Shown here piece after piece: positions 31,483 through 43,871 of a DNA stretch of 64,000 nt. Position numbers and translations under genes: made by a program. Below the pieces are notes generated by a model that was not told the DNA's origin, made no database searches, and saw only the letters and a program-made list of their open reading frames with translations. The DNA is from Gliomastix tumulicola (lineage: Eukaryota; Ascomycota; Sordariomycetes; Hypocreales; Bionectriaceae). The stretch's first letter is position 1. Every line of letters begins with the position of its first letter. The DNA lies in assembly GCA_001599755.1 (NCBI GenBank), contig BCHX01000002.1, forward strand, positions 4,012,330-4,076,329. The letters run 5' to 3'.

Positions 31483-33625
31483 ATGGACCATTTCAACGCC
31501 ACTGTCCATAATGGCGCCTTGGTCTCGACGCGCAAGGGACTCCTCATCTCCAAGTCCAAACACCAAGGCATGCGCTTCGTGAACGCCTTTGCCTCAGAGC
31601 CGACCACGACAGCGACCTCTCCAGCCCCGACCAAGTCATCCTCGGCCGAGCAAAATGACGTGCCCTCCGCCTCGTCCAGCCATTCGGGTGCCGCAGGCGG
31701 GGAGCCATCCGAGGCTGTGCACCAGAAGTCGGCAAGCATCAGCAGCAGCAAGTGGTTCGATCCCGTAGGCCTAGCAACCCCTTCCCCAGCAGTCACGGCG
31801 ACAACACCGACATCGATCACGGGCATGAACAACAATACGAACAATAATAACAATGGGCAAGCGTCAAGGATGGTGGAGGAACCATTCACACCAATGAGCA
31901 ACGAGGATGTTAGTGGCCTGTTAGCCGACCTCCACGACGAGAACCACGATGACGAAGTTGCCCGAGCTCTACTCTACACAGGCGACCAACCAGCGAGAGT
32001 CCCGGAAACAACGAGCATTGATAATAATAATAATACTGTCGCTCCCTCTTCGATTGTCGTTCGGCGTCCGGCGCAAACCCAACCTGCGACCCGTGCGGCC
32101 GGTGAAACAAACGCGGGGTCGTCCTCGTCAAAGACCGAGGTGGACAACCCCTCACGGCACGTTGAAAGTGTTCCTGCCCTAACGCAGAGGGTCGTCAGCC
32201 AATACCTCGACAACGTGCCGCAGGAGTCACATCTTTACGAGGCCATTGCCGTCGTCGCATCGCTGACGACTGAGACCAATGGTGCTGTTGCTGGCGCTGG
32301 GGATCTGTCGCCGACGGAGCTGGCAGCTTCAATTGCGCGCGTATGTGCGTCCATGAACAAGGACTTCCTCGCTGGCGACGACGGGCGCGCCAAATTGACG
32401 GTTGTGCTTGAATCTGTGGCTGCCCTCGCTATTGACGGTGTAAGTACTCTCGCCAAAGTCAGGTCCCCGAGTACACCAATGCTGACGTGTCTGTCGGCCC
32501 AGATCTTTGCAGGTCAGCAACATCACTGGCATGTTCTCATGAAGACAGTCCGGGACATCGTCAACCGCAGTGGTGGCATGAAGATTGAATGGGGGAACAC
32601 TCTCAACAAGATTCGCAAGTGAGTCGTGAGCGGAAATTGGTATCGAATACCATATGCTAATCTCAAAAAGGGCTGATATCAAAGGCGCAGTATACGCCGG
32701 AGCCTCGCCATATCTCGAGTTTGACAAGTTCTTCCCTTCCATCCCCGAATCACTCCCACCCCAGACAAGAGCCGAGATAGCGACCAACTTGCAGCGCTGC
32801 CTCCAGCCCTGCAGTGTCCACCCTGCCAATATTGCGTCTCTGCAGACTCTGGCCTTCTTTGCTCAGACCATTATCCTAGCTAGACACGCCCTCACCGCCG
32901 GGTCTCACGTTGTCATTGATCCCCAGGGTTACGCTGAGGACTGTCTACATGTCGAGTATCGGCTCATAAAATATCCTCAGGCGCTGCGGTCAGACGTAGC
33001 AGAATCAGACAAAGCCTTTACAGAGCTGGCTGCCGCCACGGGTCAGAACGCAGATGGCTCTGTAGAGGATGGTTCGGTTACGGCAGAGGCGAGCGCAAAC
33101 TCCTCAGGCAAGCCGGCGCCGAACCTGCTCAATGCACTAGTGCGGGTTGCTGCGATTCTCTACATTGAGGATCTGCTCCCGGACGTCCGCTCTATCGATC
33201 TTTACAGCATCCTCCTATCCGTTCTCACTCACCAGGTTCGCAATACCATCATCGCCATCCGCCAGCGCAGTGTCGATCCGCAGCTTGGCTCGTCTACAGT
33301 TCCCTCTGCCGCTACCGCTGTGGCCGACTCCCTGCCTGGCATGGATATTTCCAGACCGGTGCTGATCTGGACTTGCCTCATTGGTCATGCCATCACCAGC
33401 TTCACCCTTCAAAACCGACCGTCCATCATCCTGGATAGATCGGCGTTTGAGGACTGCGTCGCCCTTGTCCTCAATGAGTCAGGCGGGCTAAGAGCTGGTG
33501 ACATGGCATTGTGCGAGGTGCTACCGATTAGGGAGCTTAGGGCTGTGAGCTGTGATGAGAGCACTCTATTAAGGCAGATTATCGCGGGATACGAAGCGAA
33601 ACAAGTCTGGAACCCATCTGGATGA
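31483..33625 (+). CDS. Fungal_trans_2-like protein lacking a zinc cluster
   Basis: Exons 31483-32439, 32503-32618 and 32671-33625 encode 675 residues. Intron 1 is 63 bases (GTAAGT, CTGAC, CCCAG), is divisible by three and contains no stop, so retention adds 21 residues. Intron 2 is 52 bases (GTGAGT, CTAAT, AAAAG). The N-terminal 240 residues are low complexity, rich in Ser, Thr and Asn with an Asn run. From about residue 245 the protein is helical. The segment TVRDIVNRSGGMKIEWG...ADIKGA resembles the middle homology region of the Fungal_trans_2 family found in many Zn2Cys6 regulators. No C6 zinc cluster is visible in this reading or in the 600 bases upstream. The role is probably transcriptional, but this is inference. 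Confidence 0.65.
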
Positions 33626-36600
33626 ACCGGCATAGGTTTGCCTTGCTCATCCCTAGCTGGGGCATCAATCGAGATGTGCAAGAGCCAGGACCAGTGGCCT
33701 TCTTGCTTTCACCCTACAAACGGCATAACTCGTCTCAATGGTCAGTCTCACATCCGCTTATGCATAATAGGACGTGTCAAGAAGCCACAACGGTCGATCT
33801 AAGAATCCAAAGGCAACCTTACGACAGCCATCGTGAGCACGCCGCTCAGGATAGGCAGACCCTCGCGCGTTACCCCACCTCCAAATCACATCAACGAGGT
33901 CGCACCGCGGCCTAATTTCTTTGGTCAGACTGGGATTTTTCGCGCCAACATGGTCCGGGAAGGGAGCACGTTGAAGCTTAAGGGCGGGAACGCTGCGGTA
34001 AATACCGAGCGTTTCTGGCAGTCTGAAGAACCAGCGCGAGGCGAGAGGGCCTCGTTCGTTCAGCATGAGCCCTGATCCTGGTTGGTACGCGTACCTAAGC
34101 CGGGTCCGCAGGGGTGTATCGCGCGGAACGACGACGATGAAACGCGGTGGCTGGGTAGCCCGACCGTAGTGACGCAGCAGGGGTAGTACGCGCCGTGGTG
34201 ACAAGTCTGCAGAATCTGAGGGCTCAATGCACTCGAAGAGAGTAGGTTAGAGATAGCCAGATCGACCAAGATGATAGCACTCGATAATATGGGCTCCCTC
34301 TAGCCGGTCTCGTCCATAGTTCACATAACTGATTCTATGTTGCTGCCTGGTAGTAGAAACAAGGCCAAGCTCGCGTACATTTCCTGTTTCTCATGCTATA
34401 ACAGAGACTGCATGAATCAAGCCTTCCAAAACACAGCCAAGCTGACACAACCCGATGCCTTGGTAGGGTCCTCTCTTTGCCTCAGAACCTGAAATTCGCC
34501 GAGTCCGGGGTAGAGCTCCAGGGTAAGACCAAGCCAAGACGTGTGCGAAAGGGAAGAAGCAGCAACAAGAGCCAAGACGCACGAGTCAGTCCGAGGCCCG
34601 GGTCAAGACACATCCAGAGTTACACTGGGCAACGGCGAGGTTGCACTCGAGCATGCACTCCACTCCCCGGACGCACAGGAATCACACGCATTCCCCCACT
34701 CTCCTTCACCGTTTGGGATGGGACCTTGGGAAAGAGGGAGGGGAGGAGGAGGGGGGGTTGACTGGCTGGCATCGTACATACATTGGATGGATGAGGGATG
34801 CATTGAGCCGGGGTGAAGCTGGTTTATCACATCGTGACAGGTCGGATTTGGAGCGTGGATGACAGGAAACGGCTGTGGTCCGCTGTAACATAATGGGCTT
34901 GGGGGCCAAGTAGTCTGTCTGTACATGATACCTAGTTACTCGTACACTAAACCGGGGGGGAAAGACATTCTCACCGACGAGGACAGAGAGGTACGCGGTG
35001 GACATCTTGGTGCCTCAGTCTTGCATACGTCAAGTTGATCACAGAGGGGAACAGCGGCTTCACCCAGCTCCACAAGCACCGATCTCTTGAGCCTCTCTGC
35101 CACCGTATCTAATATCTAACCCTTTTCCATGTACCTGTGCGCAAGAGCGAGGAGGGTGAGTTGACGGCCCTCCTCCTAAGTGTTTGTTTATGCATATGTA
35201 CGCCAGCCGAAGCACGACAAGTTTACGGAGTCGGATCCGAGTGTGTCACCGTTCATCGGGGATTGAAGCTGTCATCGAGCTTTCTGGCCCGTCGTGGTCA
35301 CGAGGGTCCTATGCATGCGCGTCCTTTCGTCGAGCTGTCGAGGCCCTTTTCCGTCTGCTCCGTATCCCGCGACTCCGTACGGTAGCGCTCTCCCCCAGTA
35401 AAAAAAGGCCCCCCTACCTTATTAGGCTTGGAGGGTTGCCTGGCCTGGCGTGCCTTCAATATTTAGTGCCTGTAGCTGCATGAGTGTCACCTCCCAACTC
35501 AACTAGCAGAAAACACGATCTCTTTCCCGTCGACATCTGAGGTGTGACACCATGAAGTCGGAGGGGGAGAGATGGATATGACATGGCATGACATGACAAG
35601 CACATGGCATGATGACAAGAGTTCATGTGCCGTTTGATCTTCAACGCCTGCAGTGCCGAACGTTTCGTTGATCAGTTCTCCGGATGACTAGCTGACTGCC
35701 GGGCGCCAGAGAATCCTCCGAGAAGATCAGAGCTCCATCGGCACCAGAGTGACAGCAGGCAGGGCGGCCAATCTCACAGTGCATTCGGGGGCAGGAATGC
35801 AACGTTTGCCGCAACGGGGGTCCTCTTCCGTTCGCTCTTGCAAAAGGGCCCCCGTCCCCTCCCCCTCCCTTCCCTCAAAGAGACCTGTCTCGAACAACCT
35901 GTTTTGCTTGTCGCGCGCGCGCGCTTCTCTACTAGTATCTAGCCAGGCCTGACTTGAGAGACATGGCACTGGGAGGAGGGAATGAAACTCCACTCACCGC
36001 CTCTCTAATTGGTACAGACCGTCTCTGGAGGCTATTCCCTTTTCTGCTATCCTTCCGTGAAACGGCCTCCTGACCCTGGTTCGCCTTTGCACCCCCTTGC
36101 TTGCTTTTGGGGGGGAGCTTCGCTTTTGCTTGCTCGGAGCTATGGGTAGCTGTCCTTGTCATTCTTCTCGCCAACTAACCTCCAATCCATGAACCATGCG
36201 AAGGTCCTCTGCAAGGGAGGAGGCTGGGTTTGAAAATGATTACGGAGCGCCGTTAGGGGAAAATCTCGCCAAGGCCTGACAGGCTCTGACGCTCAGATCT
36301 GCGAGGATAATAGATTAAAAGAGGGTGAAGGGACACTGGGGAAGAGAAAGCCACTCGGGGCAGCTTGCCATGATGGTATAGCTCAAGCCGCTCTGCTGCG
36401 CTGAAGGTCTATTTCATTGATAGTTTGCTCGCGCAGAATTCCCCGTTCTTGACGGTTCTCCGTACGCACATGACTTTTCCCGCACGGAGACGATTTGCGA
36501 AGAGGAGGGTGAGTGGGAGACGCCCATTGGTCGGTTGGGGGACGGGAGCTGCAGCTTCCAAGGTCCGGGGGGGAGGGCTGTCACCGCGACTCGCTCCAAA

Positions 36601-39600
36601 AGGTGGGAGAGAACCAGACGAAACGACCCACAGCGAGGTTTGAAACGGAGAGGAATGAAGTATCGTACGATTTCCTCGATGAGAGTCGATGGTGAGGGTG
36701 ACCTTGGCATTTGATCACCGTCCGGAACTCTTTGGCTCTCAGAGACTCTGGGGTTGTTAACAACACTTGGACAATGTACGTATGCGACGGGGAGCAGAGA
36801 ACGCACTGGCGACAGAGAACTTGGAACCTCACTGACCCCTAGCAACTGCAAGGTGTCAAGACGCACTGATGCACTGGCCGAGTGCCAGATGCAAGTTCTC
36901 TGCCCTGCGTGCCCGTAACGTCCTCTGTTGGAGCGCCTAACAGCTGCACTGTGCCTGGGGAATGGTGACGGACCTTTCTCGATTAGGGGCGGCGTGATGG
37001 AATGTGATATTGATGCACAGCGACCAAATTGTGCATGGCCAAATGGAACTTTGCTCGCCGTCGACCCAAGGACCGGGAGGTTTCCATCGTAAACACAGTT
37101 TCCTTATCACGAGGCTGTTATATGCTTCATCTCTTTCATTCCACAGTTCCCATGTCGTTGAGGCTATGGTCGCACGAAGTCAGTGGTACATGGTTTCCGT
37201 CTGTCCGGTGGCGAGTTACATGCTATGCTAGGATAGTGACGCCAAACAGGCTCTGGGGGGGGTTTATCTTTTCCTTGCAAGTGCATGCCAGGAACCCAGA
37301 AGTGGTGTCCGTGTAACGGGTCCGTGATACTAATAGCCCGGGCTGTTATACTGGAAACCAGGGGGACAAGACATGCCAGAGACAGCGGGTGCTTGTACAT
37401 ATCGTACAGTGCCAGAGCTACTAGTACCCTATTCACATGCTGCTGGTCCAGCACGTTATATGAAAATCTCGCAGACGTGCCCCCCCGAGACCGAGACATC
37501 CGTTCGTGGTTCTTCCTAGTCGCGGCGCTGTGCATTGGCACCCTCATCCTGTTCTTCCTTCTGGGACGGAGGACGGACGGGACGCCCGCGCCAATCTGGC
37601 GACGGTGACAGGCAATGCAATGGGGACCTGAAGTAGCACCGCAGTTGCCCCAAGCTTGCCAGGGCATTCTCCCACCCGGCGCTGGAGGCTTTGGCTTCTT
37701 TTCGAGACCGGGTGGCTTTTTGGGGGTGGGAGACATGGAAGGTGCAAGGACAGGCTGGGAGACAGAAGACAGGCCAGGGCGTCTGGCGGGTTTGGCGTTG
37801 GAAAGTGGACACTCTCCCCACCGCCCAGGGCCCTATTTCCCGCTATGCATGCAGGCGCTGTGGAACCCTGGCTCTGCGCCTGTGCACCATCCATGGACCA
37901 TCCCAATTCCCAACTTGGTGTCGCCATCCACCTTCAAGGGGGCCAAGCCCGACCGCCATTCGCCTGTGAATCTTCCGAGAATGGGCCAGGTTGGCCAGTG
38001 TTGCTCTCTGCTGGTGGTGCTGGTGCTGCACGTCTCGGAAGCGAGGGCGATATGGGACGGAGGTGACGACTGACAGTCACCACAGGGCATGGGTGCTGGG
38101 CAGCTCGTCTCGGGGAGCGTCGACTGTGCTTCCCCCCGTGTGTGTTATATGCCAGCGTTGCTTCTTATACGGGTAAAGTGCGGTTAGCCTGCGTGGGACC
38201 AGGCTGCACTTCAATTGTTCTAGGCCGAGACTTGTCGATCTCGCCTTGACACAAATTTGTCGTCTCCAGAGTGTCATGCTGCTGTGGGCAAGATCAATGA
38301 CACTAGCTTCTCAGTTCTCGTCCCGATAATGGCAGAGACACGACAGGGCGATAGGCTAGAACCAGATAGACGTGATGATCTCGACATTGTGCCAAAAGCA
38401 CACGCTTCGCTCTCCCTAAGACCAACCTGGAAGTTCCTGGGGCTGGTCAATGGAAGTATCCGTACACACGGAGTGGAGGGTGTTGGTGAAGAAAGTTTAC
38501 TTGCTTTCCTATTGGGCAGGGCCTTAAAGTGAAGCCCCCGTTTTTTCGCTGCGGACCCAGTCTCTCAAACCAGACTCAGATAGGAGGCACCTGATGACCC
38601 GTGTCTGCTGTGTACCTGCAGAGTCGTGCCAAGGGGCGTCCCCCATAGTGCGGCCCGCGATCAAGCGCTGGAAAATACCTCACCAAGACTCGAGCTCCGT
38701 GGGCCGGCAAGTACCTCCTGCCCCGTCTCCACACCTGCCCAAGGGTCCCGGCCTAGGTCTCGCCGTTGATTCTCCACACTTCCCTGGTGAGGAAAGCACC
38801 AGCGGATCCACTGGACCACTGCCCACAGAGCAAGTGTGCATGCATGTCTGGTCCTACCCTTCCACAATTGTCCATTGAGGTGACAGGAGGAAAGAGCACT
38901 TGGTGTCTGGGTATATCACGGAGAAGGCGCGAGTCAACACGCCCTCCAAGCCCTCCAACTGGCCCGAACTCAACTGAAGTCAACCCCAGTTCAGTTACTT
39001 CAAGGCCAGTTCTTATCTTCCGGTGCTGGCCCGGTCTCCATTCAATCCCCATTAACTCAAGCCTTGAGGCTCTCGATTCTTCCATCATCTCCGCGTCTTA
39101 TGCCATGCCTGTTGCGCCGGTCAGTCAGACCTTGCCGTCCCTCAACCTTGGCTGACCAGCTCTCACCCTCACCCTCGTCCTCGCCCATCCGGCCGGTCCT
39201 CCCCCCGTCTCGTCTCTCCTCTCTCTCTCTCTCGCCCGCCCAGTCTTCACCTCGACTCACCTGGCCCTTATCCACCGGTGCTATTCCGTGCTAGCGGTAT
39301 TAACGTGGTGGGATAACCTGGCACTTACTCGCCAACTCCGTGCGCCTACTACTTACTACCACTACGACCTGAGGAGAGGAGGACCTTGCTCTTTCAATTG
39401 CGGTCCCCCCACCAGGCTTCCGTCTTTCAGGCTTCTCGCGTTTCTTATTGATCCTGTGCTAAGGTACTGCTACCTTACTTGAACATCCTTTACCGCATCT
39501 TAGCTCGTCGTCGACGCGCACTTCTCCTCCTTGGACATCTTCCTCCCCCCCCCCTTCTTCTTTCACTCTTTGATGTCCTGCTCCCTCTTCCTCTCTCTCA

Positions 39601-39917
39601 CACGACCGGACCCTCACCGAGCCGTCCTCTGGGCACGTCGAAACATCCCACCACGTGCGCCCGCTCAGTCTGCGTCTTGACGGACAGCATGTAATATATG
39701 ATATCAAGCCACCGCGCGCTAACTCGAAGACCACCGCGTACCTTGTCCCCGTCTGTCTAATGCGCCGAGACACCTTATCTGTCCCTTTATACTGAACCTC
39801 GCCCTTTCAATCCCTCACCATCTATCAACAACAACTTAGTTCCGGCCTCATACTGCACCTCGACGAACTCACACAGATCGGCGAGGCTCCCTGACCCTTG
39901 GGGCGGAGGGGGCAGCC
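33626..39917. other. 6.3-kb gene-poor stretch upstream of the Zn2Cys6 factor
   Basis: I find no supported gene here. Short ORFs on both strands (longest about 190 residues at 37164-37736 minus) look random. Features seen are an alternating GC run at about 35917-35930, G- or C-runs near 37253-37262, CT-rich tracts at 39170-39240 and 39510-39600, and three short upstream ORFs at 39689-39795. The CT tracts close to the gene are typical of fungal transcription-start regions. The rest may be promoter, long leader or noncoding RNA, which cannot be told from sequence alone. Confidence 0.5.
39689..39795 (+). promoter_or_regulatory. three stacked upstream ORFs in the leader of the Zn2Cys6 gene
   Basis: In order: ATG TAA at 39689-39694 (a start-stop), a 20-codon ORF at 39698-39760, and an 11-codon ORF at 39760-39795 whose ATG overlaps the preceding stop (TAATG). 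No further ATG occurs before the main start at 39918. They lie downstream of the CT-rich tract, so are probably transcribed. Confidence 0.55.
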
Positions 39918-42900
39918 ATGTACAGACAGGCTTCACCCCATCCCAACCAACTCCAGCATGCTTACCAGTCCTTCGACGGCAGTGTGCCCGTGGACCAGCA
40001 GCATCCCCAGGGTGTCGCCGGCCACGCTCACTACCCCAATGGCTTCGGTTACTCTTTCCAGAACATGCCCGCCTCCAGTCCGATGATGGCAATGCAGGAC
40101 CCCGCCGGTGCTGCCTTGACTGGCCCTTACACGCCGGGCAGCATGCACTCTAGTATCGAGGTTGCCAACGTTCCATCCGGCCCGTCCGCCGCCGCCTCGA
40201 GTTCAATTCCGAGAACCGGAGCTGAGGAAGGGTTTGGTGGATCAAAGACCGCCGTGGCCTCAACCGATGACGGCGCCGCCCAAAGCAACAGTTCACCTAC
40301 GCTGGTTGACCCGATAGACGACCTCGGGACTGATGAGTTCGAGCTGTCAAGCACTGGTCGTGGGGATGGGACGGACTTGGGTGCGAAATCTAGGGATGGT
40401 GGGAATGATGCGCCGCCTTCGTGGAGTGAGCTCAAGACCAAGGCCGGGAAAGATCGGAAACGACTACCTCTGGCCTGTATCGCCTGCCGCCGCAAGAAGA
40501 TACGCTGTTCGGGAGAGAAGCCGGCTTGCAAGCATTGTCTACGATCGCGAATTCCCTGCGTCTACAAGGTGACCACCCGCAAGGCTGCCCCTCGCACGGA
40601 CTACATGGCCATGCTCGACAAGCGCCTGAAGCGAATGGAAGACCGCATCATCAAGATCATCCCCAAGTCAGACCAGAAATCGACTTCGGCTATCACCAGA
40701 GCTGTAGTGAAGCCGGCAATGCCCAGTTCAGGGCCTGGAAAAGGTGGCTCTAAGAAGCGTGGAGCGGACGAGGCTTCCCTCGATGCATGGGCAAAGCCTT
40801 CGACAAAGAATAGGAAATCGGGTCTGGAAGAGGACGGAGCCCAGGCACTCGATGCTCTGGATGTCGAGGATAGCCAACTGTCTCAGGAAGGACTCGATTT
40901 GCTTCCCTCCAAGGAAATCCAAGAACACCTTGCGGAGGTATACTTCGACAATGTCTACGGCCAAGCATACCATCTCTTGCACAAACCGAGCTACATGCGC
41001 AAGCTGAAGTAGGTTCCAAAAATCATCTTTCTCCGTCCTGCTCCTCGCTTGGGACACTTCTAACACGCAATAGGAACGATACATTACCACCGGTTCTGGT
41101 TCTTTCGGTATGCGCCGTAGCGGCACGATTCTCGGTCAGCCCCAAGCTCAACACTCCAGCGAGGCAGTTCCTGCGCGGTGAGGAGTGGGCGGCACCGGCT
41201 CGAGAGATTTGCACCAAGAGATACGAGTCGCCCAACATCACCATCCTGACATGCATATTGATCCTGGGTCTACACGAGTTCGGCACCTGCCAGGGTGGGA
41301 GGAGCTGGGCGTTTGGTGGGCAAGCGATTCGTATGGCCTTTGCGCTCCAGCTACACAAAGACTTGGACTACGATCCGATGAGCAAGAATGGCCGGACGCA
41401 ACTCAGCTTCATCGACCGGGAAATCCGGCGACGCATCATGTGGGCTTGTTTCATCATGGACCGTTTCATCTCGTCGGGCCGAGAGCGGCCCATGTTCATC
41501 GAAGAGTCAACCATCGACCTGCCGCTCCCCGTCAAAGAACGATGCTTCCAGCTGGATATGCCTGTCGTTACCGAAACGCTCGATGGCAGAGTATTGGGTG
41601 GGTACTCCCACGAGGAAGAGGTGGGAAATATCGACACACGAGAAAACATGGGTGTTGCTGCGTACATGATCCGTGCCATTGCGCTTTGGGGTCGGGTTGT
41701 GGCGTACGGAAACCAGGGCGGCAAGGATAGGGATCCGCTGCCCATGTCAAATCAAGACTCAGGTTACATGAAGCTTGTCAGCGAAGCCGACGAGTTCACC
41801 TCGGCCTTGACGGAGCCTCTGCGTTATAACTGGGAAAACCTTTCCCTTCACAACAACCACAACACTGCTAACCAGTTTCTGCTCATGCATCTGACCATAC
41901 AGCAAAATAACTTGGCGTTGGCCGTGTTGGCCATGTCAACTCTAGCGGAGGATGATGGCCTTTATGCCGTTTCTAGGAACAAGGCATTTACGGCCGCCAA
42001 CAGCATCTCGGCTATCCTGAAGGACGCGGAAGGTTCACGATATCCCATCACAGCGCCGTACGCAGGCTACTGCGCCTTTGCATCGACGGTAGTGCTGATT
42101 CAAGGAATTGTATCGGGCGACGTATCCCTGCGAGCCCAATCTGAAGCGAATTCGACGGTTAATATCCGATTCATTCGCAAGATGATGAAGTTCTGGGGTA
42201 TGCTGCATTGGCTCGAAGAAGACATTCGAGCCAAGTACCGCGTGGCGATGGACAGGAGTCGGTCTGGCCTTCCCGCTTCTGATGGGAAAATGATGTCGCC
42301 GATCCTGCAGTACGGAGACTGGTTCGCTCGATACCCCCACGGGGTTGCAGACTTGGAGTTTATGGACGCCGCCTCTTCAAAGAAGAAAGAAAAGGGTGCA
42401 GATGGAGTGTTGGAGCAGAAACCTGAATTGCAATCCGTCGAAGAGTTCTTCACTACTCTGGCGTCTCCTGAAGGGGAGAATAAGCAAGAGGGGACGAAGG
42501 CTGCTGCTCCGTCTAAGCGGAAATCAACGGCCAAGAAGCAGGCAGCGAGTGGACCGTCGGCGTCACAGCCATCTGGGGGACAGAAGAAGCAGCAGCAACA
42601 GAGGGCATCGACGACAACGAGCAGCCAAGCGAAGTCACAGCTACCGACGAGTGGGCCAATGGAGTCAACGCCTGACCCTGTTAGCTTCCAACCGGTACCA
42701 GGGCCTCCTCAGCCTCAGATGTCAATGGATCATTTTGGTCACGCAGCACACAACCCGCAGAATTTCTATCCGCCGGATATGTTGTCTGTGAGCCTGCAGC
42801 AGCAGTCAAACCACATCATGCAGCCTCTCGACCAACAACTGCAATTTGGAGGGTATGCGTTACCAGGCTCTGAGCTTGCTGCCGGCCAGAGTCTCTTGGC

Positions 42901-43201
42901 GGGGGCGGCGGATTGGGACGCATCGGTACACGGACACGACCCTCGGCAAGGAGCGAAGGTTGGCCAGCATCCTGTCATGAACGGCCACCAACCTCATGTT
43001 GCTCCCAATGGGATCAGTAACGTCAACGTATCGATGGATGACCCGTCCGCTGCTTGGTATATGTCTTACGGTTTGGAGCCAACTCATCTGAACCAGGAGT
43101 TGGCAATGGACCCGGGGAGCGCGGACGCATTCGGCAACATATACAGCGCTAACGGGATGGCAACATCAAATCCTCTTGGAGGTCTGCGACACGCTCAATG
43201 A
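39918..43201 (+). CDS. Zn2Cys6 transcription factor
   Basis: Exons 39918-41008 and 41074-43201 encode 1,072 residues. The 65-base intron has GTAGGT, CTAAC and AATAG. The binuclear zinc cluster lies at residues 187-214 with spacing C-x2-C-x6-C-x6-C-x2-C-x6-C (C187 to C214), followed by a basic linker and a short coiled coil (YMAMLDKRLKRMEDRI). The middle region (about 320-800) is a fungal transcription-factor domain, beginning YFDNVYGQAYHLLHKPSY and containing DREIRRRIMWACFIMDRFISS. The C-terminal 250 residues are low complexity, rich in Gln, Ser and Pro, as in activation domains. The N-terminal 180 residues are also disordered. I do not recognise the target pathway. Its long gene-free 5' flank and stacked upstream ORFs suggest elaborate control. 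Confidence 0.88.
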
Positions 43202-43871
43202 GGAGACGACTTTCATTAGTGGGACGATGGTACACGAACAAACGCCGCACTTTTTGAATTCACAAAAGTACATCAATCGGTTGGCGATTTTCACTTTGCT
43301 TGGGATGTATACAAGGGCGACACTTTCTCAACATCTCGGAACATTGCGGGAAGGCTGGAAGGAAACGGAATTGGCGTTCAAAGGCTGTTTGAGCTTACTT
43401 ACGCTTATCACGGCGGGCGATCTAGCCGGTGTTGTGTGCCTATGATCATTTTCTTGTATAGATGGGCTAGGAAGCTACATGGCTGCTGGCATTTTGATTT
43501 TTGATTCTCACATCTCAGGGGGGGCGGAACTCCTGATTATATCCCTCCTTTTTGATACCAATTTCTTTTTTTTTTTTTTTTTTTTCATTTGAATGGAGGG
43601 ATCATCTGCACTCGGATATTCGAAGGCGTCGACGACGATTGTGCAGCTTGTCCTGCATGGGGCAGTTGTCTATAGGACTTTGTTCTGTATATATGGGGTT
43701 TTGGAGGTTGCCCAGGTAAATAGTGCCAAAAACATCACTATACTATGCATTGTTTGGGACCTCGTGAGTGCAAATCAATGTCTATGTAGTATTCTTACTG
43801 TGGTCTGGGGATGGAGATGGTATAATGTGACTGTTCTAATCAAATATGAGGGGACACTAAACAACTAATGC
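43202..43871. other. 3' regions between convergent genes
   Basis: A T homopolymer of about 20 bases lies near 43566-43586. The ORFs at 43176-43445 and 43593-43868 show no protein pattern. The stretch is probably the untranslated ends of the transcription factor and KRI1. Confidence 0.45.

Noticed and set aside
36414..36866. Minus ORF of 150 residues in the gene-poor region
   Set aside because: No protein pattern and no codon bias like neighbouring genes; overlapping ORFs occur in other frames.
37164..38073. Overlapping ORFs of 136-190 residues on both strands
   Set aside because: Composition looks random, Pro/Arg/Gly-rich frames of GC-rich noncoding DNA; no splice partners found.
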